Positions 1-8,299 of a DNA stretch of 64,000 nucleotides are shown piece after piece. The notes under the pieces were generated by a model, which ran no database searches, had not been told where the DNA came from, and saw nothing but the letters and a program-made list of their open reading frames with translations. The translations under genes were made by a program, and so were the position numbers. This stretch comes from Rhizobiales bacterium Ga0077537 (GTDB lineage Bacteria; Pseudomonadota; Alphaproteobacteria; Rhizobiales; Hyphomicrobiaceae). Positions within the stretch are counted from its first letter, which is position 1. Every line of letters starts with the position of its first letter. The stretch spans positions 1-64,000 of the forward strand of contig LNEM01000003.1 in the NCBI GenBank assembly GCA_001464955.1, in the 5' to 3' direction.

Positions 1-33
1 GATCTGCTCTTCCGTAAATCGGCTCTTCTTCAT
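1..33 (-). CDS. IS3-family transposase OrfA, N-terminus only
   Basis: The first eleven codons read MKKSRFTEEQI, the standard opening of the helix-turn-helix OrfA of many IS3-family elements. The protein would bind the IS ends and, after programmed frameshifting with OrfB, form the DDE transposase. The gene runs off the left edge of the window, so whether the element is intact cannot be judged. Confidence 0.75.
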   Translation of the reverse strand, partial: MKKSRFTEEQI

Positions 34-97
34 CGTCCGTCCCTCTCTCGGGTTCGGACTCTACTTCAGACTGGAGGAGTTCTGCAGGGGCAGGTCA
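1..97 (-). mobile_element. End of an IS3-family insertion sequence (partial)
   Basis: Read on the minus strand, the stretch from 97 downward begins TGACCTGCCCCTGCAG, which looks like the terminal inverted repeat of an IS3-family (IS407-like) element. It leads through a short non-coding leader into an ATG at 33 that opens a typical OrfA. Only this end lies in the window; the body of the element is to the left. The terminus at 97 is inferred from the repeat and from the break in the flanking reading frame. The element sits at the edge of a polysaccharide locus. Confidence 0.75.
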
Positions 98-245
98 GGC
101 CGCATATCGAACAACAGAGCCGGTCGTCATCCTGTTGGAGCGGACTGTGATGCTCGGGGCAGTGAAAGGGCAGCCAACTGCCGCCCCGTCCTCCATTGTG
201 TGGTTCGGCATGCTGTTTCGCCATCGGCAAGGGCTTTCCGATCAT
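66..245 (-). pseudogene. Gene cut by the IS; N-terminus resembles a zinc-ribbon methyltransferase
   Basis: A minus-strand frame starting at ATG 245 (or ATG 224) runs 49 codons to the IS terminus, then continues into the IS and stops at 66-68. The genuine part contains FHCPEHHSPL, an acidic stretch and CCSICG. This C-P-x-x-x-x-x-L ... C-x-x-C-G pattern resembles the Trm112-like zinc ribbon found at the N-terminus of many SAM-dependent methyltransferases in surface-polysaccharide loci. The family assignment is an inference from a short fragment; that the frame is broken at the IS junction is directly visible. The rest of the gene would lie beyond the IS, outside the window. Confidence 0.45.
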
Positions 246-428
246 GGCTTCGAGGTTCTGACTGGGGGATGATGGCTGCCGCTCGTGGTGCGAGACCCAG
301 TCGCCAGGCTCACAACTTCATCGATCCGATGCGACGCCAGCCGGCGGGCCCGGTAGCGTGCGGCGGCGGCTAGAAGGGCGGCGACGCTTGCGTTCATGGG
401 CATTTGAGAAGGGCGGGCCTCGCCGGGC

Positions 429-1367
429 CTAGTGAACAATGCGGTTCATACTCACGGCCTGCAAGGCTTCCGCCAGGTCGACGGTCGTACCAAAGGGTCT
501 TCCGGCTGTCATGACTTTCAGTCCCGCCAATGCCTCCTTGAAACCACCCTTTAGCAAGCACCTGACCAGCGCGCTTCCGTTCTCGCCAAGCCGCTTCCGG
601 AGCAGTGCGCGTCGCGCATCGATGGGGACCCTGCTCCATCCGCCAAAGCGCCGAGCGAGATTGATGACATAGATTCTGTCCCGCTCAGCCTGAACCCCCC
701 AATTCACCAGAGGAGGACGATTGATATGTCCCACTTCACGGGGCATCACACTGAACAATGGCGTACTAACGTATGCGGCGTCGTGGTGGAGCAGCAGTCG
801 CAACCACATATCGACATCGGCAAGCACAGGAAGCGTTACATCAAAGGCCCCCAGTTGCTTGAGAGTGGATGCCCTCAACATGACGATACCAAAGATGGGT
901 GAGCTGCTGGCAGTGATCATTTCATCAAACAGCGTCAAGCCGCGGATGAGGGGCGGGTAATCATGACGATGCTGCGCCGCAGTGATGCCGTGCTCCTCAT
1001 GCACATCCAGTGCATTAAAGACTATTCCAGCTGTCGGGTTTTGCCTAAGAGCTTCCACCCACAGCTGTACCATGTTTGGGTAGTAGACATCGCCATCATG
1101 GACATAGGCGATAAACTCACCGGTAGCCCGCTCCGCGGCCGCATTCTGATTCCCGGCGTATCGGAGATTTGTCGGGTTGCGGCAATAGCGGACCCGCGCG
1201 TCACGGCGTTCATACTCCTGTGCAATGCTGGGCGTGGCATCGCTCGAGCAGTCGTCGTTTATAATCAGTTCGAAGTCTTGATACTGTTGAGCGAGGAGCG
1301 AATCCAGTGTTCTCCGGAGGACGCTGGCGCGATTGTAGGTCAGGAGGCAAAGACTGACGGTCGGCAT
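429..1367 (-). CDS. Family 2 glycosyltransferase
   Basis: This 312-residue protein should transfer a sugar from a nucleotide-sugar donor to a lipid-linked polysaccharide intermediate at the cytoplasmic face of the inner membrane. The GT-A core is visible: a first beta strand with LLTYNRA (residues 9-15), the acidic NDDCS (37-41) that contacts the nucleotide, and an HDGD (90-93) in the DxD position. There is no transmembrane segment. The start ATG lies 5 bases after the upstream epimerase stop, so the two are probably co-transcribed. Codon use is more A+T-rich than in genes to the right. Donor and acceptor cannot be predicted. Confidence 0.85.
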   Translation of the reverse strand: MPTVSLCLLTYNRASVLRRTLDSLLAQQYQDFELIINDDCSSDATPSIAQEYERRDARVRYCRNPTNLRYAGNQNAAAERATGEFIAYVHDGDVYYPNMVQLWVEALRQNPTAGIVFNALDVHEEHGITAAQHRHDYPPLIRGLTLFDEMITASSSPIFGIVMLRASTLKQLGAFDVTLPVLADVDMWLRLLLHHDAAYVSTPLFSVMPREVGHINRPPLVNWGVQAERDRIYVINLARRFGGWSRVPIDARRALLRKRLGENGSALVRCLLKGGFKEALAGLKVMTAGRPFGTTVDLAEALQAVSMNRIVH

Positions 1368-1372
1368 GCCAC

Positions 1373-2398
1373 TTACCCCCGGTTCGGCTGACGCCAGCTC
1401 GGCGGCAGGTTCTTCTCGACTTCGATGGCTCCAAATGTGCTTGGCTGGCTCCGCTGTTGCCGTTTGACCCAGGCAGCCATTGTTTTCAATCCTTCTTCAA
1501 GGGATAGGGGTTCACCTGTGTCGAATACCAGTCGTGCCTTTGTATGATCCGCGTAGGCATGTTGCACCTCCACACGAGGCTCGAGATGCATGATCTGCGG
1601 TTCCTTCCCAAATGCTCGAGCCACTGAGCGCGCGAGTTCCAGCACAGAGTAGGCTTGATCCGCTCCTACGTTGAATGTTTGATTATATGCACTCTTGATC
1701 AGAGGGGCCCGGGCAATGATGGGCGCTACATCGATCACGTGCGTGAATGCCCTGGTTTGCGTTCCGTCCCCGAAAATCGTCATCTTCTTGTCATCCATTA
1801 TCTGGTTCATGAAGATCCCGATAACGTTTCGATACCTGTCGGCTAGGTTCTGTCGTTCGCCGTATACGTTATGGGGGCGGAAGATTATGCTATTCAATCC
1901 GAATATTTCGTGCGCCGCCTTGAGATCAAGCTCGATCGCGTATTTTGCTATTCCATAAGGATCTTCGGGCTGTGGAATCGTTGTCTCCAGCATCGGGGTC
2001 TGAGCGGCGCCGTAGACCGCAATTGACGATGTGAAGACGAAGCAAGCAACCTCATTATTTATCGCTTGATTGATAAGGTTTATGGAACCGATAACGTTAT
2101 TGGTGTAGTTGAAGCGACGAATGAAGTGGCTCAACCCCTCTGCAGCATACGCGGCGAGATGGTACACATATTCAATGCGATGAGATTTAAATATTTGATC
2201 GATCATTTCAATATCGTTGACCGAGCCCCGGTAGAAGTGGACGTGCTCTGGTACGTTCTGGGAGAAGCCTCCTGATAGATCGTCGAGACCGACAACTCGA
2301 AAGCCCAATTTGTGGCAATGGTCGGCAACATGTGAGCCGAGAAAGCCGGCTACTCCCGTCACAAGGCAGGTCGGCGCTTCTGGCGCTTGAAGGGTCAT
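1373..2398 (-). CDS. NAD-dependent sugar epimerase/dehydratase (extended SDR)
   Basis: This 341-residue protein belongs to the extended short-chain dehydrogenases that remodel nucleotide sugars, most like UDP-glucose/GlcNAc 4-epimerases. The Rossmann motif GVAGFLG is at residues 15-21, the catalytic serine region FTSSIAVYG at 122-130, and the YxxxK pair at Tyr148 and Lys152. The C-terminal half carries the usual substrate-binding segments (RPHNVYGERQ, GDGTQTRAF). It probably supplies a sugar donor to the adjacent glycosyltransferase. The gene is visibly A+T-rich: bases 2041-2100 contain 21 G+C of 60, against over 70 percent in neighbouring EPS genes. This suggests recent acquisition. Confidence 0.85.
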   Translation of the reverse strand: MTLQAPEAPTCLVTGVAGFLGSHVADHCHKLGFRVVGLDDLSGGFSQNVPEHVHFYRGSVNDIEMIDQIFKSHRIEYVYHLAAYAAEGLSHFIRRFNYTNNVIGSINLINQAINNEVACFVFTSSIAVYGAAQTPMLETTIPQPEDPYGIAKYAIELDLKAAHEIFGLNSIIFRPHNVYGERQNLADRYRNVIGIFMNQIMDDKKMTIFGDGTQTRAFTHVIDVAPIIARAPLIKSAYNQTFNVGADQAYSVLELARSVARAFGKEPQIMHLEPRVEVQHAYADHTKARLVFDTGEPLSLEEGLKTMAAWVKRQQRSQPSTFGAIEVEKNLPPSWRQPNRG

Positions 2399-2440
2399 GT
2401 GTTTTTGCTCGGACTATGGCTGGGTTGAGGTGTAGCGGCG

Positions 2441-2608
2441 TCACTGGCGGGGACGCCTTCTTGCTGTCGAAGCAGGTTCGCAAGGTCGACTGGTTATCGC
2501 GACCTCACCCGCGCCACTCGCCAGTGCCGACTCCACTGCGCGCACCACCTTGTCCCGGTACTTGTAGGTCGGGATCAGGATCGAGATGTCGGATTCGGGG
2601 ATGGGCAT
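2441..2608 (-). pseudogene. Truncated family 2 glycosyltransferase (55-codon remnant)
   Basis: An ATG at 2608, 5 bases after the stop of the downstream-strand GT4 gene, opens a frame starting MPIPESDISILIPTYKYRD. This is the unmistakable first strand and helix of a GT2 domain. Homology stops after about 38 codons (near 2495), where the NDD/DDGS strand should follow. The frame then enters unrelated sequence and stops at 2441-2443. All catalytic residues are missing. It is best explained as the stump of an original GT2 gene whose remainder was replaced when the A+T-rich cassette at 246-2400 arrived. Confidence 0.7.
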
Positions 2609-2613
2609 CGACG

Positions 2614-3891
2614 TCAGTCGCGCTCCAAGCGTCGTCGCTGCCTGATGGTTTCAACAGCGTGACGCAGGCCGTTCGTGCATTCGGCATAGCTCCACTCGGC
2701 GATGCGGGCGCGGCTTGCCGCTCCCGCGGTGGCGGCGTGGTGCGCATCGACGAGGAAGGAGCGCAGCGCCCTGGCCAGACCGTCGACGTCTCCAGCCCTG
2801 AAGGTCGCGCCGTTGACGCCGTCGCGGACGAGGTCCTCGGCGCACCCGATCTCTTCCGACAGCACGATCGGCAGGCCGGCGCACATGGCTTCGTTGACGG
2901 CGAGGCCCCAGGGCTCGTTTTCGGAGGGGAGCACGAACACGTCGCACGCGGCATAGACAGCCGGGAGGCCGGACTGATTGACGAATCCGGGGAAGATCAC
3001 GTTGCGGATACGCCCGGTCGTCACGCGGCTGCGAAGCTCCGATTCCAGTGCGCCTGAGCCGACCAAGACGAGATGGGCATCGACTCCCTGCCTCTGGAGC
3101 ACGGCGAATGCGGCGAGCAGATCGCCCGGGCGCTTTCGGGGGTCGAACTTGGCGGCGTAGAGGATGGCCGGGCCCGGACCGGCGATGCCGAGGCGCTGGC
3201 GGGTCTCGGCGCGGAGGGCGGGCGCGCGCGCGCTGTCGCAGGCTGCCATGAAGCGGGCGTTGTCGACGGTGTAGGGCATCTGGAAGAGGCAGTCTGAAGA
3301 GACGCCCATGGCTGCGTAGTAACGGGCGTTGGCGGTGCCGATCGCAAGAACGCCATCGAAGGCGCGGTACCAAGTCTTGAGGATGGGCGTTCGGACGGCG
3401 TTGCGCCAGTTGGCGCGGGCGAGGCGGAGATGGGTCTCGCCGCGTGTGAGGACGGGCGTCCCGGACGCTCGGGCGGCAGCAAGCGCGACGTGATGGGCTG
3501 CGAGGCTGTGGCCGTGAATGACGACAGCGTCGAAGGCCCCGCGGCGGATCGCCGACCAGAGTTCGGGCGCGATCATCGAGAAGAAGCCGCCGATCTCGCG
3601 GCGTTTCGCGGCATCGCCCATGAATTCCGAGCGGTAGCCCTCGAGCAGGTCGATGTCCCAGCGGACCGCCTGGCCGAAGCCCTTGTCGTGGCCTCCCCGG
3701 ATGGAGAAATCCGAGAGGTAGAGCGCGGTGATCTCGATCCCGTTCCGCGTCATGTGAGCGTAGAGCGGCGCGAAATACTGGATCGGGTGCGTGTTGACGA
3801 AAGCGACGCGAAGCGACGCACTGGTTTGCGTCGGAGGAGCAGGGTGCTCGGTCGGGGCGGTCGTCCAAGCGGTTCGCATGTCACGCTGCAT
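2614..3891 (-). CDS. Family 4 glycosyltransferase
   Basis: This 425-residue protein has a GT-B fold. The N-terminal Rossmann half begins near residue 28 (VAFVNTHPIQYFAP). The C-terminal donor-binding half holds the GT4 signature EPWGLAVNE, with paired glutamates at 326 and 334, followed by an AMCAGLP loop. It would add a sugar to the exopolysaccharide repeat unit in the cytoplasm. Its ATG shares one base with the stop of the preceding GT4 gene (TGATG), so translation is probably coupled. The first ~25 residues look like a disordered extension, and a later start cannot be excluded. Confidence 0.85.
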   Translation of the reverse strand: MQRDMRTAWTTAPTEHPAPPTQTSASLRVAFVNTHPIQYFAPLYAHMTRNGIEITALYLSDFSIRGGHDKGFGQAVRWDIDLLEGYRSEFMGDAAKRREIGGFFSMIAPELWSAIRRGAFDAVVIHGHSLAAHHVALAAARASGTPVLTRGETHLRLARANWRNAVRTPILKTWYRAFDGVLAIGTANARYYAAMGVSSDCLFQMPYTVDNARFMAACDSARAPALRAETRQRLGIAGPGPAILYAAKFDPRKRPGDLLAAFAVLQRQGVDAHLVLVGSGALESELRSRVTTGRIRNVIFPGFVNQSGLPAVYAACDVFVLPSENEPWGLAVNEAMCAGLPIVLSEEIGCAEDLVRDGVNGATFRAGDVDGLARALRSFLVDAHHAATAGAASRARIAEWSYAECTNGLRHAVETIRQRRRLERD

Positions 3892-5111
3892 CAGTTGCGG
3901 CGTCCCCGTCGGGGCTGGGATAGCAATTGCGCGAGTATCGCGTCCACATGCGCGGCGAAGCGGGGGGCCGTGAAGGCCGCGAGGGCGTCGGTGTCGATCG
4001 CCGGCGCCGTTCCCGATAGTGCTGCGTCGATGGCCTTCGTCAGGGCGTCTGGATCTTCGGGGTCGACGAGCTGGCCGATGGCGCCATCGCCGAGCGCATC
4101 GACGCTGCCGTCCAGGTTGCCGGCGATCACGGGGACGCCCAGCGCTGCCGCTTCCTGGAACACGATGCCGAAGCCTTCCTTGGTGCTCGGCATGACGAAG
4201 GCGCTGGCAGCGCTGAACACATCGGCGAGCGTCTCGTCCGGGACATGGCCGAGAAAGACGACCGCGTGCGCCAACCCGGCGTCTGCGGCGGCGCGCTCGA
4301 GGCTAGCGCGATCGGTTCCGTCGCCAGCGACGACGTAGTGGAGGTCCGGGTGGCGCGCTCGCAGGGCCGAGAGGACCGCAATGACGCGGCGATGGCCCTT
4401 GTAGGCATCTTCGGTGTTGATCCTGGCAACCGTCAGGATGAAGGGTTTGCCACCCGCGACGTGGGGGCTTCCCGGAGTCCAGTCGGCCGGACGCGGGCGG
4501 ATGGGAAAGCGGAATGTGTTCGGCAGGACCTTGATCTGCTCGGGATGGATGTCAGCCCATTGCAGGATACGCCGCCGCGTGTAGCGGCTGACGGCGGTGA
4601 CCAGATCCGCCGCGGCGACACTCCGGCGCAGGAGGCTAGACGGACGCTCCCAGGCGTCGACGCCGTGGACCTGTAACCAGAAGGGGCGGCCGAGCAGCCG
4701 GGCGAGGACGGCTGCTGCGGGGGCGAGGTAGAGATGGCCGCAGAACACGACGTCGAACGGACCAAAGCATCTGCTGGCCGCGATGGCTTCGGCGCAGTAC
4801 CGGGCGCGTCCTGCAACGGCGGGGCGTTGACGAACGCCCGGGAGCGGCGTGATCTCCGTGGCGCCACCGAGACGCGGCATGATCAGCACGGCCTCGACGT
4901 GCGACGAGCCCGCGAAAGCTCCGACCAGGTCCCTGTTGTACTGGGCAATGCCGCCGCGCGCGCCATAGCAGTCGGTCATCAGCGCCAGGATGCGCGCCGG
5001 CCGGTGCCGCTCCGCTACAGGGCCCACGAGGAGCTTCGCAGTGACGGCGGCCGGCCGGCCGCTGCTCGCGACCATCGCTTCGACGGGCATCGTCGGTGAC
5101 CGGGACTTCAC
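3891..5111 (-). CDS. Family 4 glycosyltransferase
   Basis: A second GT-B glycosyltransferase of 406 residues. GARGGIAQYNRDLV near the N-terminus is the glycine-rich acceptor loop of GT4 enzymes, and KEGFGIVFQEA near residues 311-321 carries the E-x7-E donor-binding motif (Glu312, Glu320). A longer open frame begins at 5174, but the GTG at 5111 overlaps the asnB stop by four bases (GTGA), typical operon coupling, so I chose it; ATG 5087 is an alternative. It acts with the adjacent glycosyltransferases in repeat-unit assembly. Substrate unknown. Confidence 0.85.
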   Translation of the reverse strand: MKSRSPTMPVEAMVASSGRPAAVTAKLLVGPVAERHRPARILALMTDCYGARGGIAQYNRDLVGAFAGSSHVEAVLIMPRLGGATEITPLPGVRQRPAVAGRARYCAEAIAASRCFGPFDVVFCGHLYLAPAAAVLARLLGRPFWLQVHGVDAWERPSSLLRRSVAAADLVTAVSRYTRRRILQWADIHPEQIKVLPNTFRFPIRPRPADWTPGSPHVAGGKPFILTVARINTEDAYKGHRRVIAVLSALRARHPDLHYVVAGDGTDRASLERAAADAGLAHAVVFLGHVPDETLADVFSAASAFVMPSTKEGFGIVFQEAAALGVPVIAGNLDGSVDALGDGAIGQLVDPEDPDALTKAIDAALSGTAPAIDTDALAAFTAPRFAAHVDAILAQLLSQPRRGRRN

Positions 5112-6964
5112 GTCGCCCCTCCGAAACCCGGGAGGGTCGCGGTCGCGACAACCTGCGCCCAACGCCGGGCCCAAGGGGTCTGCCCGGGATTTGACGGCGG
5201 CGTGTCACCGGCGCGCGCGCCTGACCGGGTCAGGTCCTCCTGCCATCGGGCAACCGGTGTCGAGAATCCGGTCCTCGGATGAGCCGTAACGGATACCGGA
5301 AGGGGGGGCCGGGGCACACCGGCGAGCGCGCCCTTGCCGCTTCCGAGCAACCCGTGAACCGTCAGGGGGGCGATGTTGTCTAGGACGCTGGCGTCGACAT
5401 AGGGAACTCGCACTTCAAGGCCGTGGGCCATGCTCGCCCAGTCCATGTCGCGGAGGAGCTGGTTGCGCATGTAGTTGGTGGTTTCAAGGGTCGCTATGCG
5501 CGCGAAGGACGTCGAAGGGGTCTGCTCGCCCGGCTGATCGACGCCGCCGCACGGACCGAGACGGCGCAAGCCCTCGTCGACGACCTCCGGTGGCAGAAGG
5601 GCCGCAAGGTCCCAAGGCATGAACAGGCCACGCCGCAGAAAATAGGCGCCTGGATAGGTCCCTCCGTAGCGTAACGCACCGGCCGCCTTCGGATTGAGGT
5701 CGAGGCGTGCAAGCAGGCGCGAGGTCATCACGGTCTGGACCGCCCTGCCGAGGCCCGGAACTCTGGATGCGAGTGAACTGCGCCCGACCCAGCGCGGAAT
5801 ATCCCGGAAGGACGGGTAGCCGCCGAGGAGTTCGTCGCCGCCGAGGCCGGAGAGCGCCACTTTCAAGCCGCGGGCCGCTGCTGCCTTGCAGATGAACCAG
5901 CTATTCACACCGTCGATCGAAGGCTGATCCATCGCCGCCAGGATGTGTGGCAGATCGGCTTCGAACTCGGCGTGACTTACGACGCATATCTCGTGCTCGG
6001 AGCCGTAGGTCCGGGCCACCTCGGCCGCGATGGGGCTCTCGTCGTCGCCGGTGCCGCGGAACTCGTCGAACGCCAATGTCAGCGATCGGTGCTCGGACCC
6101 TCCGACATCGCGCAACAGGCCGGCGAGGGCGGCCGAGTCGGTTCCGCCCGAGAGAAACAGGCCGACGGGCACGTCGGCGACGAGATGATGCCGGACGCTG
6201 TCGAGCAAGGTCTCGCGAAGCCGCTCCGCCGCTGGACCAGCTGGGGAGGGGGCGCGTTCTGCCGCCACGTATGCGCCGGCCACGGAGTGGTAGCGCTCCG
6301 GCGCATGCGCGCCGAGGCGATCGACGCGCATCGTGCACCCGGCCGGGAGGGCACGCACCGAGCGCAGCACAGTATGCGGCTCCCGAACGCTGCCCCAGAG
6401 GAAGAAGCTGACGATACCTGCCGGATCGGGGTCGTCGTGGACGGCTCCGCCGGCTGCGAGCGCCTTGACCTGCGAGGCGAAGCGGAACGTCCAGCCGTCG
6501 TCGGCATAATAGAGTGGCTTGATCCCCATCGGATCGCGCGCCAGAAACACCTCGCGGTTCGCGGCATCCCAGATCGCGAAGGCGAACATGCCACGCAATT
6601 CGTGGACCATGTCTGCGCCACGCTCGGCGTAAAGATGGAGCAGGACCTCGGTGTCGGAGCCACTTCGGAACCGGTAGCCCTTGGCCTCCAGCCGGGTCCT
6701 GACGGCTCGATAGTTGTAGATTTCACCGTTGAACGTCACGACAACGCGACCGTCCGCGCTGGCCATGGGCTGCGCTCCCGCCTCCGACAGATCGATGATC
6801 GCGAGGCGCCGATGGCCAAACGCCAGATGCTGGTCCTGAGAGATCCAGTCGCCGGCGCCATCCGGTCCGCGGGCCGACATGGCGTCGCGGGTCCGGAGCA
6901 ACTCGGCTCGATCGACGGGCCGGGAGGCGTAGTGGTAGGCGAAGATGCCGTTAATCCCGCACAT
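5108..6964 (-). CDS. asnB: Asparagine synthetase, glutamine-hydrolysing
   Basis: This 618-residue enzyme converts aspartate, glutamine and ATP to asparagine and glutamate. Cys2 after the initiator Met is the Ntn glutaminase nucleophile, with RGPDGAG (32-38), TFNGEIYNY (77-85) and GSDTEVLLH (102-110) completing the amidotransferase domain. The synthetase domain begins with the PP-loop SGGTDS at 272-277. AsnB homologues are common in exopolysaccharide clusters, where they may amidate uronic acids or other acidic groups. The neighbours here (two GT4 genes and a UDP-glucuronate decarboxylase) fit that, but ordinary asparagine synthesis is equally possible. A strong GGAGGG precedes the start. Confidence 0.9.
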   Translation of the reverse strand: MCGINGIFAYHYASRPVDRAELLRTRDAMSARGPDGAGDWISQDQHLAFGHRRLAIIDLSEAGAQPMASADGRVVVTFNGEIYNYRAVRTRLEAKGYRFRSGSDTEVLLHLYAERGADMVHELRGMFAFAIWDAANREVFLARDPMGIKPLYYADDGWTFRFASQVKALAAGGAVHDDPDPAGIVSFFLWGSVREPHTVLRSVRALPAGCTMRVDRLGAHAPERYHSVAGAYVAAERAPSPAGPAAERLRETLLDSVRHHLVADVPVGLFLSGGTDSAALAGLLRDVGGSEHRSLTLAFDEFRGTGDDESPIAAEVARTYGSEHEICVVSHAEFEADLPHILAAMDQPSIDGVNSWFICKAAAARGLKVALSGLGGDELLGGYPSFRDIPRWVGRSSLASRVPGLGRAVQTVMTSRLLARLDLNPKAAGALRYGGTYPGAYFLRRGLFMPWDLAALLPPEVVDEGLRRLGPCGGVDQPGEQTPSTSFARIATLETTNYMRNQLLRDMDWASMAHGLEVRVPYVDASVLDNIAPLTVHGLLGSGKGALAGVPRPPLPVSVTAHPRTGFSTPVARWQEDLTRSGARAGDTPPSNPGQTPWARRWAQVVATATLPGFGGAT

Positions 6965-6974
6965 GGTCCCTCCG

Positions 6975-6995
6975 GCACGCCGCCGAAAGGCGTGC
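6975..6995. repeat. Intercistronic hairpin just before the asnB ribosome-binding site
   Basis: GCACGCC at 6975-6981 and GGCGTGC at 6989-6995 form a perfect 7-bp stem with a 7-base loop, a few bases upstream of the asnB GGAGGG. It has no T-run, so it is not an obvious terminator. It could tune asnB translation or protect an mRNA end between the UXS gene and asnB. Function is inferred only from position. Confidence 0.35.
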
Positions 6996-7067
6996 AGGGC
7001 TCATGTGCGCATGGTCCGCGGCTTCAGAGAGGATGGTCACCGCCCCGTGCAGGCCGCTCGCTCGCCA

Positions 7068-8036
7068 TCATTGCGCAGCGGCATTGTTTCCGCTGGCCAA
7101 TAGACGATCGAAGTACGCGATGGTCTGGCGCATCCCCTCGCGCAGGGGGACGGCCGGCTCCCAGCCCAGCAGCGCGTTGGCCTGGGTGATATCCGGGCGG
7201 CGCTGCTTGGGATCGTCCTGCGGCAGCGGGAGGAACGTCAGCCTGGAGCGGGACCCCGTCATCTCGATCGCCAGTTCGGCGAGTTGGCGAATCGTGAACT
7301 CACCCGGGTTGCCGAGGTTCACCGGACCCGTCACGTCGGATGCGGTCGACATGAGACGGACGAAGCCTTCGATCAGGTCGTCGACGTAGCAGAACGACCG
7401 CGTCTGGTTGCCTTCGCCGTAGATCGTGATGTCGCGTCCCTGCAGCGCCTGCACGATGAAGTTCGAGACCACGCGCCCGTCGTTCGGGTGCATGCGGGGG
7501 CCGTACGTATTGAAGATGCGGGCGACCTTGATCTCGAGGCTGTGCTGGCGCCAGTAGTCGAAGAACAGGGTCTCGGCACAGCGCTTGCCTTCATCGTAGC
7601 AGGAGCGCGGGCCGATGGGGTTGACGTTGCCCCAGTAGTCCTCCGTCTGCGGATGCACCGACGGATCGCCGTAGACTTCCGAAGTCGAGGCCTGGAAAAT
7701 CCGGCATTTTAGGCGCTTGGCGAGGCCCAGCATGTTGATGGCGCCGTGGACGCTGGTCTTCGTCGTCTGGACGGGATCATGCTGGTAGTGGATCGGAGAC
7801 GCCGGACACGCCAGGTTGTAGATCTCGTCGACCTCGACGTAGAGCGGCATGGTCACGTCGTGACGCATCAGTTCGAAGCGGGGATGGCCGATCAGATGCT
7901 CGATGTTGCGCTTCGAGCCCGTGAAGAAGTTGTCGACACACACGACGTCGTGGCCGTCGGCAATCAGCCGGTCGCACAGATGCGAGCCGAGAAACCCGGC
8001 GCCACCCGTCACCAGCACAGTCTTCTCACGACGCAT
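7068..8036 (-). CDS. UDP-glucuronate decarboxylase-like SDR (UDP-xylose synthase type)
   Basis: This extended SDR of 322 residues should convert UDP-glucuronic acid to UDP-xylose with bound NAD, supplying a pentose for the polysaccharide. Motifs are GGAGFLG (11-17), [12 protein letters not shown] (74-85), [10 protein letters not shown] (116-125) and SCYDEGKR with catalytic Tyr147 and Lys151. [11 protein letters not shown] and [11 protein letters not shown] are hallmarks of the UXS group rather than of 4-epimerases. A frame open 14 codons further upstream exists, but homology starts at [11 protein letters not shown], so the start at 8036 is preferred. It precedes asnB on the same strand. Confidence 0.88.
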   Translation of the reverse strand: MRREKTVLVTGGAGFLGSHLCDRLIADGHDVVCVDNFFTGSKRNIEHLIGHPRFELMRHDVTMPLYVEVDEIYNLACPASPIHYQHDPVQTTKTSVHGAINMLGLAKRLKCRIFQASTSEVYGDPSVHPQTEDYWGNVNPIGPRSCYDEGKRCAETLFFDYWRQHSLEIKVARIFNTYGPRMHPNDGRVVSNFIVQALQGRDITIYGEGNQTRSFCYVDDLIEGFVRLMSTASDVTGPVNLGNPGEFTIRQLAELAIEMTGSRSRLTFLPLPQDDPKQRRPDITQANALLGWEPAVPLREGMRQTIAYFDRLLASGNNAAAQ

Positions 8037-8299
8037 CGTATCCTGCTGTGTCACTTCAGTGCGCTCCCCTGAGCCCAAAACACTTCTTCGTCATCGTCTT
8101 AGCCCGGAAGATTCGCATTGTCCTAGAGGGCTCCGCGCTTCGTAGTAAAGACACTCACTGCGCACCATCACGCCCGCCACAGGGCCGGTGAGCGGCACCC
8201 GTCCCCCGGGCGAACCCGGCACGGTGAGCGTCGTTCCGGGCCCCTCACCGGGAGCTACCCGTTCGTCCCACGGGCATCTGGTCAACCGAAGGCGGTCCT
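8037..8299. other. Intergenic region without a recognisable gene
   Basis: The 263 bases between the UXS gene start and the stop of the secreted-protein gene hold no frame with recognisable homology. The promoter for the UXS-asnB-GT4 series probably lies here, but I cannot point to convincing -35/-10 boxes. Confidence 0.4.

Noticed and set aside
242-439. A 65-codon frame between the glycosyltransferase and the IS
   Set aside because: No homology and a low-complexity Ala/Arg composition; the overlapping frame from 245 gives a meaningful zinc-ribbon instead.
2332-3057. A 241-codon plus-strand frame across the GT4/epimerase boundary
   Set aside because: It is antisense to the GT4 gene and the GT2 remnant and has no domain.
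3430-4338. A 302-codon plus-strand frame antisense to the two GT4 genes
   Set aside because: Composition and lack of motifs mark it as a shadow of the real minus-strand genes.
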